This document shows positions 50,701 to 62,800 of a stretch of DNA of 64,000 bases, in pieces. Position 1 is the stretch's first letter. The number at the start of each line of letters is the position of its first letter. The DNA comes from Theobroma cacao (lineage: Eukaryota; Streptophyta; Magnoliopsida; Malvales; Malvaceae): contig NC_030851.1 in NCBI RefSeq assembly GCF_000208745.1, positions 3,624,634 to 3,688,633 on the forward strand, written 5' to 3'. Under the pieces are notes generated by a model. That model was not told where the DNA came from and ran no database searches. It saw only the letters and a list, made by a program, of their open reading frames with translations. A program made the translations under genes and the position numbers.

Positions 50701-51650
50701 TATTCATTTATTTGATCCCTTGTGTGGAGGATTTGAGAGATTCTAAATTTTAATTTGAATTAATTACTGTTGTCATATAATTTTGTTTTATTTTTTAAAA
50801 TTTAACAAATTATTGAGTAATAGGTGTCTATAAAAATGAATAAATTTTCTGGTCCAAGATGGGATGAGCCACATTGGATTTTCTTGTTGGCTTATTCGTC
50901 GTATGACCATTTATATTCCATAACAAATAACGGTTAATGTGTTAAATTAAAAGAGTCACGCGATTACCTTTCATCACATAAAAGTTAAATAGCTTTTAAA
51001 AATATATTTTCATGGGTTTCATTGATTGTAAGAATTAAATTGGAAGACTTTTTGTATTTAAACTTTTTTTTTGGGTTAATTCAATAGTTACGTTATAATA
51101 TGGAAATGATTTTTATTTGAAAAAAAAATTATTTGAATCAAGTTTAAATAATACATGTATAGATTATTAAGTCAAATATTCGACTATAAATTATTTCGTA
51201 ATTTAATTATTAAATAAGACAATTCCTACTACTTTTTATTTTCATCAATCATTTCCTTCCAAGCAAATTGGATTTTTTGAATATTCTTATATACAAGACG
51301 ATGAACATTTTAAATTCCATAAGCAACTTTTTTAAGGTAACAAGCTTTATACGACGTTAATTTTATAAATTTGTGTTATAAAAATAGATTGTTTTCTTAT
51401 ACAAAAAGTACCGAAAGGTTAAATCATTACATAATTTTAAAGTATTAACACATATCTTATTATAATATAATTACAAAAAATAATAATTTAAGTATTAATT
51501 AAATAAACATGTAATGATATTCTAATCTTGCTTATAGAAGTTAAACAAATTCATAGCCAATTTATAGATAATAATAAGAAGAAAATCCTAGAAAATGTTT
51601 TAAGAGCCAACGAAAAGCCTCCACTCTGATTCAAGTTTGGGCCACGAGGT
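47764..51650. other. Endoglucanase promoter and AT-rich intergenic region
   Basis: The first ~350 bases upstream of the endoglucanase ATG are less AT-rich and are probably leader and core promoter. The rest, especially 48240-49250 and 50300-51600, is extremely AT-rich with no coding signal. A candidate repeat element lies at 48836-49210. Confidence 0.55.
48836..49210. mobile_element. Candidate AT-rich MITE-like element
   Basis: The left end (AACTCTTGAACTATTTAAAT) resembles the reverse complement of the right end (AATTCATTAAATTATTTAAA). The interior has a gap of about 330 bp with TA-rich direct and inverted pieces and no coding frame. Similar AT-rich repeats are common in dicot intergenic DNA. 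Target duplications were not clear. Confidence 0.3.
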
Positions 51651-53440
51651 TGAACCCAGATATATCTGATGGACTCATCGGCCCAATCCTACCGGGCTTT
51701 CTCCAAGAGAAGCAAACTTTATCGGAAACTGAAGATATAACGGTTCTATCTTTCAACAGCCATTTCTGATTTTACCCTCGCTGCAGAAAGGACGCCTCTT
51801 ATTAGCGGCTGTTCGTCCTCATCGAAATCCCACTCTCACCAAGCGCAAAAATTTGGGGGTGGTCCGTACAGTTTTCCTTTAACATTTTTCATTTCCTTCT
51901 CGGCCTTAGCCGTACGAAACGGTTAAACTGCGCCCAGTAACGTCAGGTTCTTACTTTCTTCTTTTGGTATTCCTTTGACTCTACTATTTGATTTCGTTTT
52001 GGTTCCTTCTGCTAGGGTTAGGGTATTTCTCGCTTTATCTTTTCAATTTCTTCTATGTTCTTTGGGTTTCGGTTAATTTTGCCCCGAATCTTGTAATTGC
52101 TGTTTTCGTGGTTGGTCTGCGATTGAAATCTGAAATTTAAGCTATATCTTCAGTTTGTATCAAATCATTGCTTTTAGAGGTTTGAATTTCTGTTACTACG
52201 ATAATGGGTTACTATCATCTTTATCTTCATGCAAATTCGAGCAACATGAAATTAAGAGAAAAAGAAATGCTAGTCCCATCGCTTCACTCTTACAGCTGTA
52301 GGAGCAGGTTAAAATTTAAAAAGGTTATTGTTTCTATGAATTGTCAATGGTTTTGCATTTGTTGTTACGCTTAGTTGGTTACTCGTATTTTTAAAGAGTC
52401 TATTGGCTTTTCTTTTTGTAAGGTTTGAAGTGTATTTGATTTATCTTTGTTGGGTTGAATATAATGGCATGTTACTAAGGCACTGACCTATTTAAAATGG
52501 TTGGTATTAAGATTGTGTCAATGGTTGTTACTAAGTCACTTCTCGATGTATGGAGAAGTGGGTATTTGTTGCTGGGTTTGGAGTCCTTGTGGGGAAGATA
52601 AAGGAGTCTGGGTGGGAAATAATTTCAGAGGATGAGGGTAATTGAGGAGGAGGCAATTCAGCAGAGGTTCTTAAACCTGGAAATGGAAATTTACTAGTTT
52701 GTTCCCTGGTTTTCACACGGAATATCTCCCTATGCAAACTAATAAACTGACTTTTTTTTTCCGCTTTCCAACCACCTAGAGGGCTCCAGTAATCCCCACT
52801 TTTCAAATTCTTATTTTTACAATTAAAGTTGAAAGTCTCAGAGAGAAATTAAGAGCATGTTTCTTAGTGTATTTTCTATCTTATGTATTTCTCTTCATTC
52901 TCCTTGTTTTCTCTTTTGAACCACGACAGGTTTTCCTTATCGACAGAGAAACTCCTCTTCAATCTGCCATTACCTTTTTTCATAGTTAACAAGTTGCCTC
53001 CATTTTTCTCTTTTTATCATCTCTTGGAGACTGCCCAATGAACTTTGTCTGTCTAGCGTGGATGGATGGTTGTGAATTGGAGTTTTTGTGTCTGTTTATG
53101 ACTTTCTGATGTATACTCGGGTGATGACTATTTTCAAGAGATGGTTGAACTTTTCATGAGGAATTTGGTTGAGGTGTGGGGTCATCAAGTGCTTGGTGCT
53201 GAATTGAGTGGTTTGTAATTGATATAAGATGGGTTGCTTGTTGACTGTTATGTGTTTTACTCTTGGGATTTGGTGTTTATGTTTTGGAGGGAATAGTGAG
53301 AGGTTTGATATGGCTCATGGATGATGATGGGTGTGTGGTTGTACTGTGGACAGGGAGGAGGCAGCAGCAGTTAGTGTGCTGGTTGAGGTGGTGTTTTTGC
53401 TGATCGGTGGTGGTAGGTGTTGATAAACATAAGTTTGAAC
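51651..53440. other. Promoter and spliced leader region of the CCHC gene
   Basis: No coding sequence supported. A likely leader exon ends near 51945 (CGTCAG|GTTCTTAC), and an acceptor is possible at about 53351 (GTGGACAG|GGAGG), which would make a leader intron of about 1.4 kb. Splice ends were judged by eye only. Confidence 0.4.
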
Positions 53441-55416
53441 ATGAGTTCAGACAGCCGGAGCCGAAGCAGGAGCAGGAGCCGGAGCCCCATGGATCGTAAG
53501 ATCCGATCTGATCGCTTTTCTTACCGTAATGCACCCTACAGGAGGGAGTCCCGTCGGGGTTTCAGGTTTTCTAATTTTCAATCATTTAGTTAATTATCTT
53601 TCCTCAGCAAGTTAAGTGGCCTGAGGAAAGATGTGTTAATGTATCGTTCTTAAAAAGTTTTCTTTCTTTCTTTTAATTGTAATGTAAATCTTTAAAGAAT
53701 ATTGAATGTGATGAATCCTTAGAGAAAGGTACATAGGTCTGCATGTAATTTTTCAATATGAGCTATTTTTTTCTGGGAATTTACTTGGTCTCACAAATAA
53801 AGGAGCCCATTTTTCTCAAGTGTGTTAAGTCATGGCAGGAGAATGAAGACATTTTGGGTCTGCAAAATTTGTCACTCCATTTCAAACTGAAAATGAACCT
53901 ATAGGCTATAACATGATTATGTTTTATGATTCAATAAGATGATGATTAAGAGCATATTTTGAACTCCCCTGGCTCTATATTAGGGTGTTCTTCATTATAT
54001 GAATGTGGTGTTTATCATGTAATGTGTATGATCTTTTATGTCAGTAGTTTTTCAGCATGTTTGGCGTGAGGTTAGGTTTTTGTTCACTTGTTTCTTTAAG
54101 AGGTTTTACTTTGTTTTTCTGCTTTCTGCTGGGATGGGTATATCTCATAATTTTCCTGGTACTGAGCCCACTTTCCCTTTCCTTTCCTTTTTTGTACATT
54201 TATGCATATATTTTGTTGTCTGTCAGAATTTTCTTAAAGAATATTTATCTGCCAATCTTTGGAATATTAACTGTGTTTCTCTTTTATTTCCAGTCAAAAC
54301 AATCTATGCAAGAACTGCAAACGACCAGGTCACTACGCTAGAGAGTGCCCTAATGTGGCAATTTGTCACAATTGTAATCTCCCTGGGTAAGAACCTTCTT
54401 CTTCCCCTGTGGTTAAAACGGAATCTTATAGATCTTTTGAGTTTAGTCAAGTTAGCAGTTCTTTTGTCTGGTTAATCTTTTATATGAAATTTTTATTTTC
54501 AAGGTGTCTAAACATGTAATTTTCTGTCAATAGTAGTTCTTTTTAGCTAGTTTTATCCTGCATTGGCATGCTACATATTTCAAATTCGTGTGTTTTTTGT
54601 GCTTTGTACTTTGGATTAATTTTCTCCCTCTTCTTTTGTTTCATTTTTTGGAATGAGTGCTTCAAGCATATAAACTAGGTGTAATTGTGGAAGTTCCAAT
54701 GCTATATGTTAATTCCTTGTCATCTCTCGTCTTGTGAATAATCTTGTAGTGTCTTTTTTAAGTAGCTGCAACGCCCAGCTCTGCTGCTTTTATTTTAGGA
54801 GCTTATTCTCTTATTGATGGTTCTTGTAATTGTTGCAGAGCTGTTCTAACCATGCATGAACTATTTGAACAGGCACATTGCTTCAGAATGCACGACCAAG
54901 TCTCTATGCTGGAATTGTCGTGAACCTGGCCACACAGCTAGCAATTGTCCAAATGAGGGAATCTGCCACACCTGTGGGAAGGCTGGACATCGGGCCAGAG
55001 ACTGCACAGCACCCCCAATGCCACCTGGGGATGTGAGGTTATGCAATAATTGCTATAAGCCTGGTCATATTGCAGCTGATTGTACAAATGACAAGGCGTG
55101 CAACAACTGTAGAAGGCCAGGTCACTTGGCACGTGACTGTACAAATGATCCCATCTGCAACTTGTGCAATGTAGCTGGACATGTAGCAAGGCAATGCCCG
55201 AAAGCCAACATTATTGGAGATCGAGGTGGTGGTGGTCGCAGTGGTGGTTACCGAGACCATCGAGATATTGTGTGTCGAAACTGCCATCAGCTTGGTCATA
55301 TGAGTCGCGAGTGCATGGGCCCTTTGATGATCTGTCACAACTGTGGTGGAAGAGGACACATGGCATATGAGTGCCCTTCTGGGAGGTATATGGACCGTTA
55401 TCCTCGGAGGTACTGA
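53441..55416 (+). CDS. Zinc knuckle (CCHC-type) protein with nine knuckles, CNBP/HEXBP-like
   Basis: Three exons: 53441-53565, 54294-54386 and 54873-55416 (stop TGA 55414-55416), 253 residues. The N-terminus is an arginine-serine repeat (MSSDSRSRSRSRSRSRSPMD), like SR proteins. Nine CX2CX4HX4C knuckles follow, in order CKNCKRPGHYAREC, CHNCNLPGHIASEC, CWNCREPGHTASNC, CHTCGKAGHRARDC, CNNCYKPGHIAADC, CNNCRRPGHLARDC, CNLCNVAGHVARQC, CRNCHQLGHMSREC and CHNCGGRGHMAYEC, with a Gly/Arg-rich spacer between the seventh and eighth. Such proteins bind single-stranded RNA or DNA. Two knuckles are split by introns. It is not a retroviral Gag: it has introns and no Gag or Pol neighbours. Exact cellular role unknown. 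Confidence 0.9.
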
Positions 55417-56830
55417 TGACGCGGCTTAAGTCCTTGGCAATTAGTGTTATGCTTTACTTGTTGATTGAAGGTTTGGAACTAGATAGACTTAATTTTGGAT
55501 TTTAGTGTAGTAATTGCCGGAGTCGATGTGAAGCACTTATTATTTTTCTTAGAACATTATGATTATGGTGCATTGTTTGGAATAAAAGATTTATTACCAC
55601 CAAACCCTGCTTGTAGATTCCTCAATGGAGTTTCCCTGGATGGATTGCATCCTCTGCCAATGGTGTCAAGTTTTGAAAGCAAAAATGCTTCCCCAGCATG
55701 GTTCTCCAGGTCTTTATAAGAGTTCCCAATCTTTCATAGGCCTTTTGCCTATCATGCATACAAAATTTGCAGGACGTGTGTAGTCATTGGCCTCTTGGTT
55801 CATAGGTTGCCAGGATTTGAATGGGGCTCTTTGCAGGTGGTGGTTTACATTATTCCACCTTTTCCTTTCCACTGCAATTCCTTAGATGGAACAGCATCTG
55901 CTTCCCGAGATTGGCGAGTTGAATAGCTGTTAATGCTTGCTATGGTTGACATAGTAGGACATGAGTGTCTTTGTGATTTTGATCATAGAATGGATATTAC
56001 TTGCTATGGTATTGAAATTTAATTTGATATGTGCTTGAGTTCCAGATGTTCAATTTTTTTATACTACAGACGATATTCCATTTTGTGATCGTGTTCCTGG
56101 CGTTGACTGAGGAATATTTTGGGGGCAAAGCTCTCTCAACTTAAAAACCGCCATAAAAGTTGTCCCTCTATTGGCAGCGAGTTCCGTGGGCAGTCTCTCC
56201 CAAGTCCATTCGAGAGAATAATGCCAGATCTTCAATTTTCAATAGCCTGATGTGAAGGTCTTGTTCCCCTGCATATCAGTAGCCTGACACCAGGAGAATC
56301 AACAAACAATCAATGAGAAGCAACAGTGCTGGGTTTAGGAGGAGCATCTAACAAAGAGTTTGGATGAAACCATAAAAAAGGGGATGCAGTTTTAAAAGCC
56401 CGCCCAACAATCGCGGCCATCGCAAGGCCCAAAATCCAGTCAAGATTTGTTTATCAAAGGACCCGTGATCACTGTATAACCTCTGGCAGGGAGGATCGGC
56501 TTTCGAAGATTGAGGAGTCCAATAAAGCCGAGGGCCCGGGGGGTTATATTCGTCATTACGTCATTGCACTTTAGGACATAATCGTCATTCCGGCACTCAC
56601 CAACAAAAAAAATAGCCTAGCTAGTGTTTTTCCTCCTGCGAACGAAGGGGGCATCTCTCTTCCCTCTTACTCTCTATCTCTCGACCCCGATTCTTTCATT
56701 TCGCAAAATAAAAATATAAAAAAAAAACAAAAAACGACGCCCCTAAAGTTTTACCCCGTACTCAAAACCCTAGGGCTCTCAATTCTCTAGGGTTTCCCTC
56801 GATTTTTAATTTTCCTAATCTTTTTCTTCT
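55417..56830. other. CCHC gene 3' UTR and NERD-like promoter
   Basis: 3' UTR-like sequence runs to about 55900. The rest is promoter: GGCCCAAAATCC at about 56425-56436, and a telobox-like pair AAAACCCTAG (56764-56773) and CTAGGGTTT (56787-56795) in opposite orientation just before the ATG. No coding sequence supported. Confidence 0.5.
56764..56795. promoter_or_regulatory. Inverted pair of telobox-like motifs
   Basis: AAAACCCTAG and CTAGGGTTT, 13 bases apart, within the leader 36-67 bases upstream of the ATG at 56831. The telo-box (AAACCCTAA) is common near the transcription start of plant housekeeping and chromatin genes. Function inferred. Confidence 0.5.
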
Positions 56831-59800
56831 ATGGACACCGAGGAAGAAGAGCCTCTCCACGTCCCCAACGTTGAGTCTTCTCTTCGATTGGAAGATAACC
56901 CGGCGACTACAACTACGGCCTCCGAGTTACAGCGTCAAAGCGATGGGTCACAATGTGAGCTCGAGTCCGTTGCCGAGTTGGACGAGTCGCGACTACCTGC
57001 ACCGTCAGCGGTTTCTCCTGTTGCTGAAAAGGAGGAAGAACGTGAGGGCAAGGGAGTTGTTGATGTGGCGGTGGTTCTAGCGCGGGAACCCGAGGCGGCG
57101 GTTCGTGATGAAGTGGGCGGTGGGGATTTGATCGCTGGAGAGGAGAAGGACGAGATGTTGGATGCTGGTGATGGAATAAAGGATTCATCTGCGATTGACG
57201 GTAATAGGGAAGATGAGGGTGTAGTTGACAGAGAGGAGGGCCACGTGGCACAGGAGGAGAAAGCTGACGTGGCGGAGGATGCGGCGGTGGATGATGTGAT
57301 GGAGGAAATGGAGAAGGCTGCCTTGTCAGACGGAGGTGGAACAGCGGAAGGGATTGAGGTGGCTGTGGCCGAGCGACAAGTTGCTGAGTTGGCTGAGGAG
57401 GCGGGAAATGAGCAAAAGGTGGTGGATGATGTGCAAGACCAAATTAGCACCCCAGAGGATAAAGAGGTGGCTGGCGTGGCGGAGGAAAGAGGGATTGCTG
57501 AGGCAGCAGAGGTGGATGGTGTGACAGAGCAAATTGTGGTTATGGAGGAAACATGCGTGGCTGACGTGGTGGAGGAAAGGGGAATTGCTAAGGCGGCAGA
57601 GGTGGGTGTTGTGACGGAGCAAATTGGGGTTATGGAGGAAGCGGGCCTGGCTGACATGACGGAGAGAACAGGAATTATGGACGAAAGTGAGGTGGCTGGC
57701 GTGGCTGTGGAAAGGGAAATGCTGAAGGAGAAACAGGTGGATAACGAGGTGGAGCAAACTGAGATTCTGGGAGAAACAGTGGTGGTTAACATGGTTGAGA
57801 AAAGTGAATCGCTGGAGGAAAAACTGATGGTTGATGTTGCAGAACGATTTGGGATTGGGGAAGAAACGAGGGTTACTGACCTGGTTGAGAAAAGGGAATT
57901 GCTGGAGGATAAAGAGGAGGTTAATTTCGCAGACCAAAATGAAATTCTGGAAGATACAGGGGTAGTTGACATGGTTGAGAAAAGCCAAAGTTTGGAAGAA
58001 CAATTGGTGGGTAATGTGTCTGAGCAAACTGAAAATTTAGAGGATACTAATGCAGTGAGGGAAACAGGTATGGCTGAAGTGGATACAGTGACGGGGGAGG
58101 AATCAGAGAAGGCAGAAGGTACGGAGACAGGAAATGTAGTAGAGGATGTTGAGAAAGCAGAAGGGACTGAGATAGATGTGGGAGATGGAGCAGAGGGAGT
58201 GGAAGCAGCTGAGGACACTGAGATGCTCGACATGACAGAAGAAGTAGAAATGGAGGCAGCAGAGGAGACAGAGGATACAGAGGAGGTGGAGGATGCTAGT
58301 CAAGCCAGTGGTGGCAAGCGGAAGCGGGGAAAGAATTCAAATTCTAAGGTTCTGGCAAGAGCTCCATCAAGGAAGAAGGTGGAGGAGGATGTCTGTTTCA
58401 TTTGCTTTGACGGTGGTGACCTTGTGCTTTGTGACCGCAGGTGAGCCTATAAAGGCTGTTTCATGCCAGTGTTACCTGCGGATTCATTGCCCTAATATTT
58501 TGCTTTCTGTGTTTGTCCCTCCGTAGGGGTTGCCCTAAGGCTTACCACACTGCTTGTGTTGGTAGAGATGAGGCATTCTTTCGAGCTAAGGGTAAATGGA
58601 ATTGTGGTAAGTTGCTGTATTTCTGTCTGCACCCTTTAACTTTTAATATCTGAGTTTTATTTTGAGGTCTTGTGAGAAATGTTGCTTGTTATGGTAGTGA
58701 TGTTTTATCTTGTATTATGGGAGTGCCATGTGCTTTAATGATTAGTTTTTGCAATTAGAGGAAAAAAGATTGATGTTTACTAGTTGGCTGATACTGATTT
58801 GGGAACTTGAGCACCTAAATCTTTGAACTGTGCCTCAGTTTCTCTGTTCTTATTTAAATTGCATCATTATTGAATTTTTTACTTCTTTTCTTTGCAAAAG
58901 GTTTGATTTACATGACAGTGAAGCTTGCTGGAGTGGGGCTTTTGTGAAGGCACAGGAAGTTCAATCTCCAGTTTTGCCCAGCTCACCGTTTAAGTTTTGT
59001 ATTCTCCTCAAATTGGTTTAATGGTTGTCAAAACAACATTTGAAGCGCACTATCTTTCTGCTGTAATTAGGGGCCATCTATCATTCCATGTCAAGGCAAT
59101 TGCTATTGGCAATGCCTGGATTTCTAGTGAAAGTACACGTTATAATTATTATCCTGGAATGTGATCATCTTTTATCCATTAGATGCCCCTGGCTTATGAA
59201 AAATTCAACAAGGTCTCAAAGGCTGAGCTGTCAAGTATACTCTCAGTATATTTGTAATACAACTTGTCAAGATCATGGGAGCATTTTGGTTTCCAGCCAT
59301 GCTGATAGCTTTGTGTAGACGTAAGCACAAAACTATGCAACTGCTGTACTTTGACTTTATAAATGGACGGGAAATCATAGCACCAGTTGTGGCATCTGCA
59401 ACATGGTTGAGTTTCATGTATAAGTGGTAGACGTGCACTTGCATGCTCAATGTGCAGTAGGGGCCAATAATGATATATTTGGCATCTTCAAAGTTGTGAA
59501 TGTCACACTGCTTAGTACTGTTCAAATTTCTCATGGAATGTAATGGGTGCTGAATTGGACTTTGGGTCAATTGTTTTTTTATGTAAAGTTGACTGAGAAT
59601 AACTTATAGCTATCTTTACAAAGGCAATATAGATCTGCCCTAAATGCACTTTACTTGAACCAACAGGAAATACATGTCTTTTGTTTATGATGGCAATGCA
59701 TAGAAAGGAATAAGAACTTACAATTTCAGTAACTTGTCTCAATTGATTATGGGGCTGGAGGATACTGTTTTGCAAGCACTGGGCAAATCTTTTGGATTAA

Positions 59801-62800
59801 GGTCTTACTTTTTCTTAGAAATTTTCATTTCTTCTCTTTTGTAACTTTAAGCAATGCCCTTTTCCTTGAGAAAGCTTAACATTTAAATTCTCATTAGTAT
59901 GAGAAGGAGCAATAAGGAGTAATGTTTTTTATGTGAAGAAATGAAAGAAAAATCGTAGAAGGGAAACTTTGAGGGGGAATTGCCTTGCAATATTTCTTTA
60001 GTAAATTATTTCTTTTTTCTTGAATGAGCAATAGCCAGAACTGTTTTTATTAATTTCAGGAGACATTAGGTAAGGTAAGCCAGGTTTTGAGGTGCAATTT
60101 ACTAGTGACTAACATGCCATGTGCCTGTGTGTATACGCTTTGAGTTCACCCCAAAATGATGAACATTCTATAGTGAGTGAAAATCGGGGTTTATAATATG
60201 TGTATGTTCAAGATTATTCCATTTTTGCAGCTTGTATTTGTCAAACAGTTGCCTAGATTTTTCCATTTTATGTCTTGAGAAAGTAATAGGCTGGGTGTAT
60301 AAGTTCTAGAATTCTTGATGATGCAAGTCTGCTTGTTCAAGGTGCAAGGGTGCATATGCAATTAGGGATATCTCAGAATTTGCTTCCATGAATTTCCTCT
60401 TGTTTGCCTGTATTTATGTCACTGCTTGGTTGGTTTTACGTTCTGTTACAGTGTTGCAGGCATGATATACAACAAGTCTATTACATTGTGTTTTATATCT
60501 CTATCTAATTTGAGTAATGTTCTTTCTGTGAATTAGGTTGGCATCTGTGCAGCAACTGTAAGAAGAATGCCTATTATATGTGTTACACATGTACCTTTTC
60601 CTTATGCAAGGGATGCATCAAAGATGCTGTAATCCTATCTGTTAGGGGCAACAAAGGCCTCTGTGAGTCATGCATGAATCTTATCATGTTGATTGAAAGG
60701 AATGAGCAGGTAAACAAAGAAATGTTATTATTATAATCTTTTATTTTTATTATTTTATGTATTTATTCTTTACATTTGCTATCTTCCTTTATTTGTACTT
60801 TTTGAAATATTGACAGCTTGATTTTTTTGTTGCACATTAAGTATGCATGACTCCTGCTGTTGTCTTATGCATTTGCTGTACATTTCCATAGTTTTAATTG
60901 ATAGTTGGAAGCTGATGTTTGAAACTATTTCTCCACTTTTCTCGATTGCTCTGCTTTAGCTATTCTGTTCGAAGTTTTAGTTTCTCTTGATACTATTTTG
61001 GCTAATAGGCTTATGATTGTGTGGAAAGTTGTAAATATGTAACTTGGCAATTCATAGCCTCATCTTTCTTCTTTCACATAATGTCAAAATTATAAATATC
61101 ATTTTTGAGATCATTTTTGTCCTCTCTGGGTGGTTGGTGGGGTGTGGGGTGCTGTGCATTAAGTATGTTCAACTTCTTGTGTTGTCTTCTTCATTTGCAG
61201 TATACTTCCGTGATTTTAATCGATAGTTGGAAGTTGATATTTGAAACCAGTTCTGCACTTTTCTTGATTGTTCTTGCTGTAGCTATTCTGTTTGAAGTTT
61301 TAGTTTCTCTGGATAGTTTTTGGGCTAATAGGCTTATGATTGTTTGGTAAGTTGTAAATAAGTAATACGGCAATTTATAAAGTTGCCTTTCTTCCTTCAC
61401 ATAATGTCAAAGTTATAAATATCATTCTCGAGCTCTCTCTTTTCTCTCTGGGTATTTGGTGGGGGTGTGGGGGTTTGTTGCAATTCTTTGGACATTCTGT
61501 TCACTGCAAATATTTTGGTTCTATTGTTTTTGCTGTGAGTGTCTCTTTTCGATATAGTCTGTTTAGTGGTCTATGTTTCTTTATTGCATGCAACTCTGGG
61601 CTGTAAATGTTTCATAATTTTTGAGAACAAATAATCATTGCATTTGAATTATTATGCTGTGTCAAGAAATTCTATACTAGCCTCTTGCCCTTCTTATTGG
61701 CATTGTTTTCAGTTGTAACCTTCAATTTCTGCTTTGTAAGTGAAAGTGGACAAGACTGGACAAAATCATATGTTAAAATCTTTCAGATTGAGGCTAAAAG
61801 GGATATCAAGAAGCATGTATTCATGTTTCTGCTAATTCAGTAATTAAATTTAACAGTCATAGCCAAGTATTTTGTAGCTGTATTCACATATGATTGTTGA
61901 TTCATTCCTTGTTTGGGGTTTTGGGGCTGTAAATTAGAGGATTTATTTTCACAAATACCTCTCCTTTGTTTTTCCCTTTCTTAAATTTATTGGAAATTTT
62001 CCCTTTTTTCATTCGCCATTGTTGTTTGTTGTTTATTTTGCAGGCACAAGTAAATTTTGATGACAAAAGTAGCTGGGAATATCTATTCAAGGATTACTGG
62101 ATTGATTTAAAAAGGAGATTATCAATAACTTCAGATGAACTTGCTCAGGCTAAGAATCCCTGGAAAGGATCTGAAGGTCGTGCTGCTAAACAGGAATCAC
62201 CTGATGAACATGATTTTAATGATGGTGGAGGGTCTGGCTCGGATGGTTCTTCTGGGAATGCTGAAGTAACTGCTTCCAAGCGAAGAAGGACGAGGAGTCA
62301 ATCAAAGTCACGTGCAAGGGAGGGTGATTCACCAAGCACAGTGACAGCTAGTGGTGAAGGGGCATCTACAGATGAAAGTGCTGAGTGGGCATCAAAAGAG
62401 CTTTTGGAAGTTGTTATGCACATGAGAAATGGTGACAAATCTGTTTTATCTCGAATGGAACTAAGTCAACTTATACTGGATTACATTCAAAAGCATAAAC
62501 TTCGAGATCGTCGCAATAAGTCTTATGTCATTTGTGACACAAGGCTTAAAAGTCTGTTTGGGAAACCAAGAGTGGGGCATATTGAAATGTTAAATCTTCT
62601 TGACCCCCACATCTTTTTCACAAAGGAGGATTCTCAGACAGATGAAATTCAAGGGAGTGTTGTTGATGCTGAAGCTAATCAACTAGAGGCTGATTGGAAC
62701 TCTGATGCTATGACTAAGACTGGAAAAGATAAGAAACGTAAAACACGTAAAAAGGGTGATGCAAGGGGACTTCAATCTAATTTAGATGATTATGCTGCCA

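Noticed and set aside
54856..55416. CCHC protein read as a single exon starting at ATG 54856
   Set aside because: The first codons are intron sequence; the acceptor at 54871-54872 joins in phase to an upstream exon that completes the second knuckle.
54873..55416. Zinc knuckles as a retroviral/retrotransposon Gag fragment
   Set aside because: Nine knuckles in a spliced host-type gene, without capsid, protease or reverse transcriptase sequence nearby.
56935..58233. Minus-strand open frame of 432 residues opposite exon 1 of the NERD-like gene
   Set aside because: The Ser/Thr/Pro-rich composition is what the complement of a Glu/Val-rich repeat gives. It has no splice or promoter context and no family resemblance.
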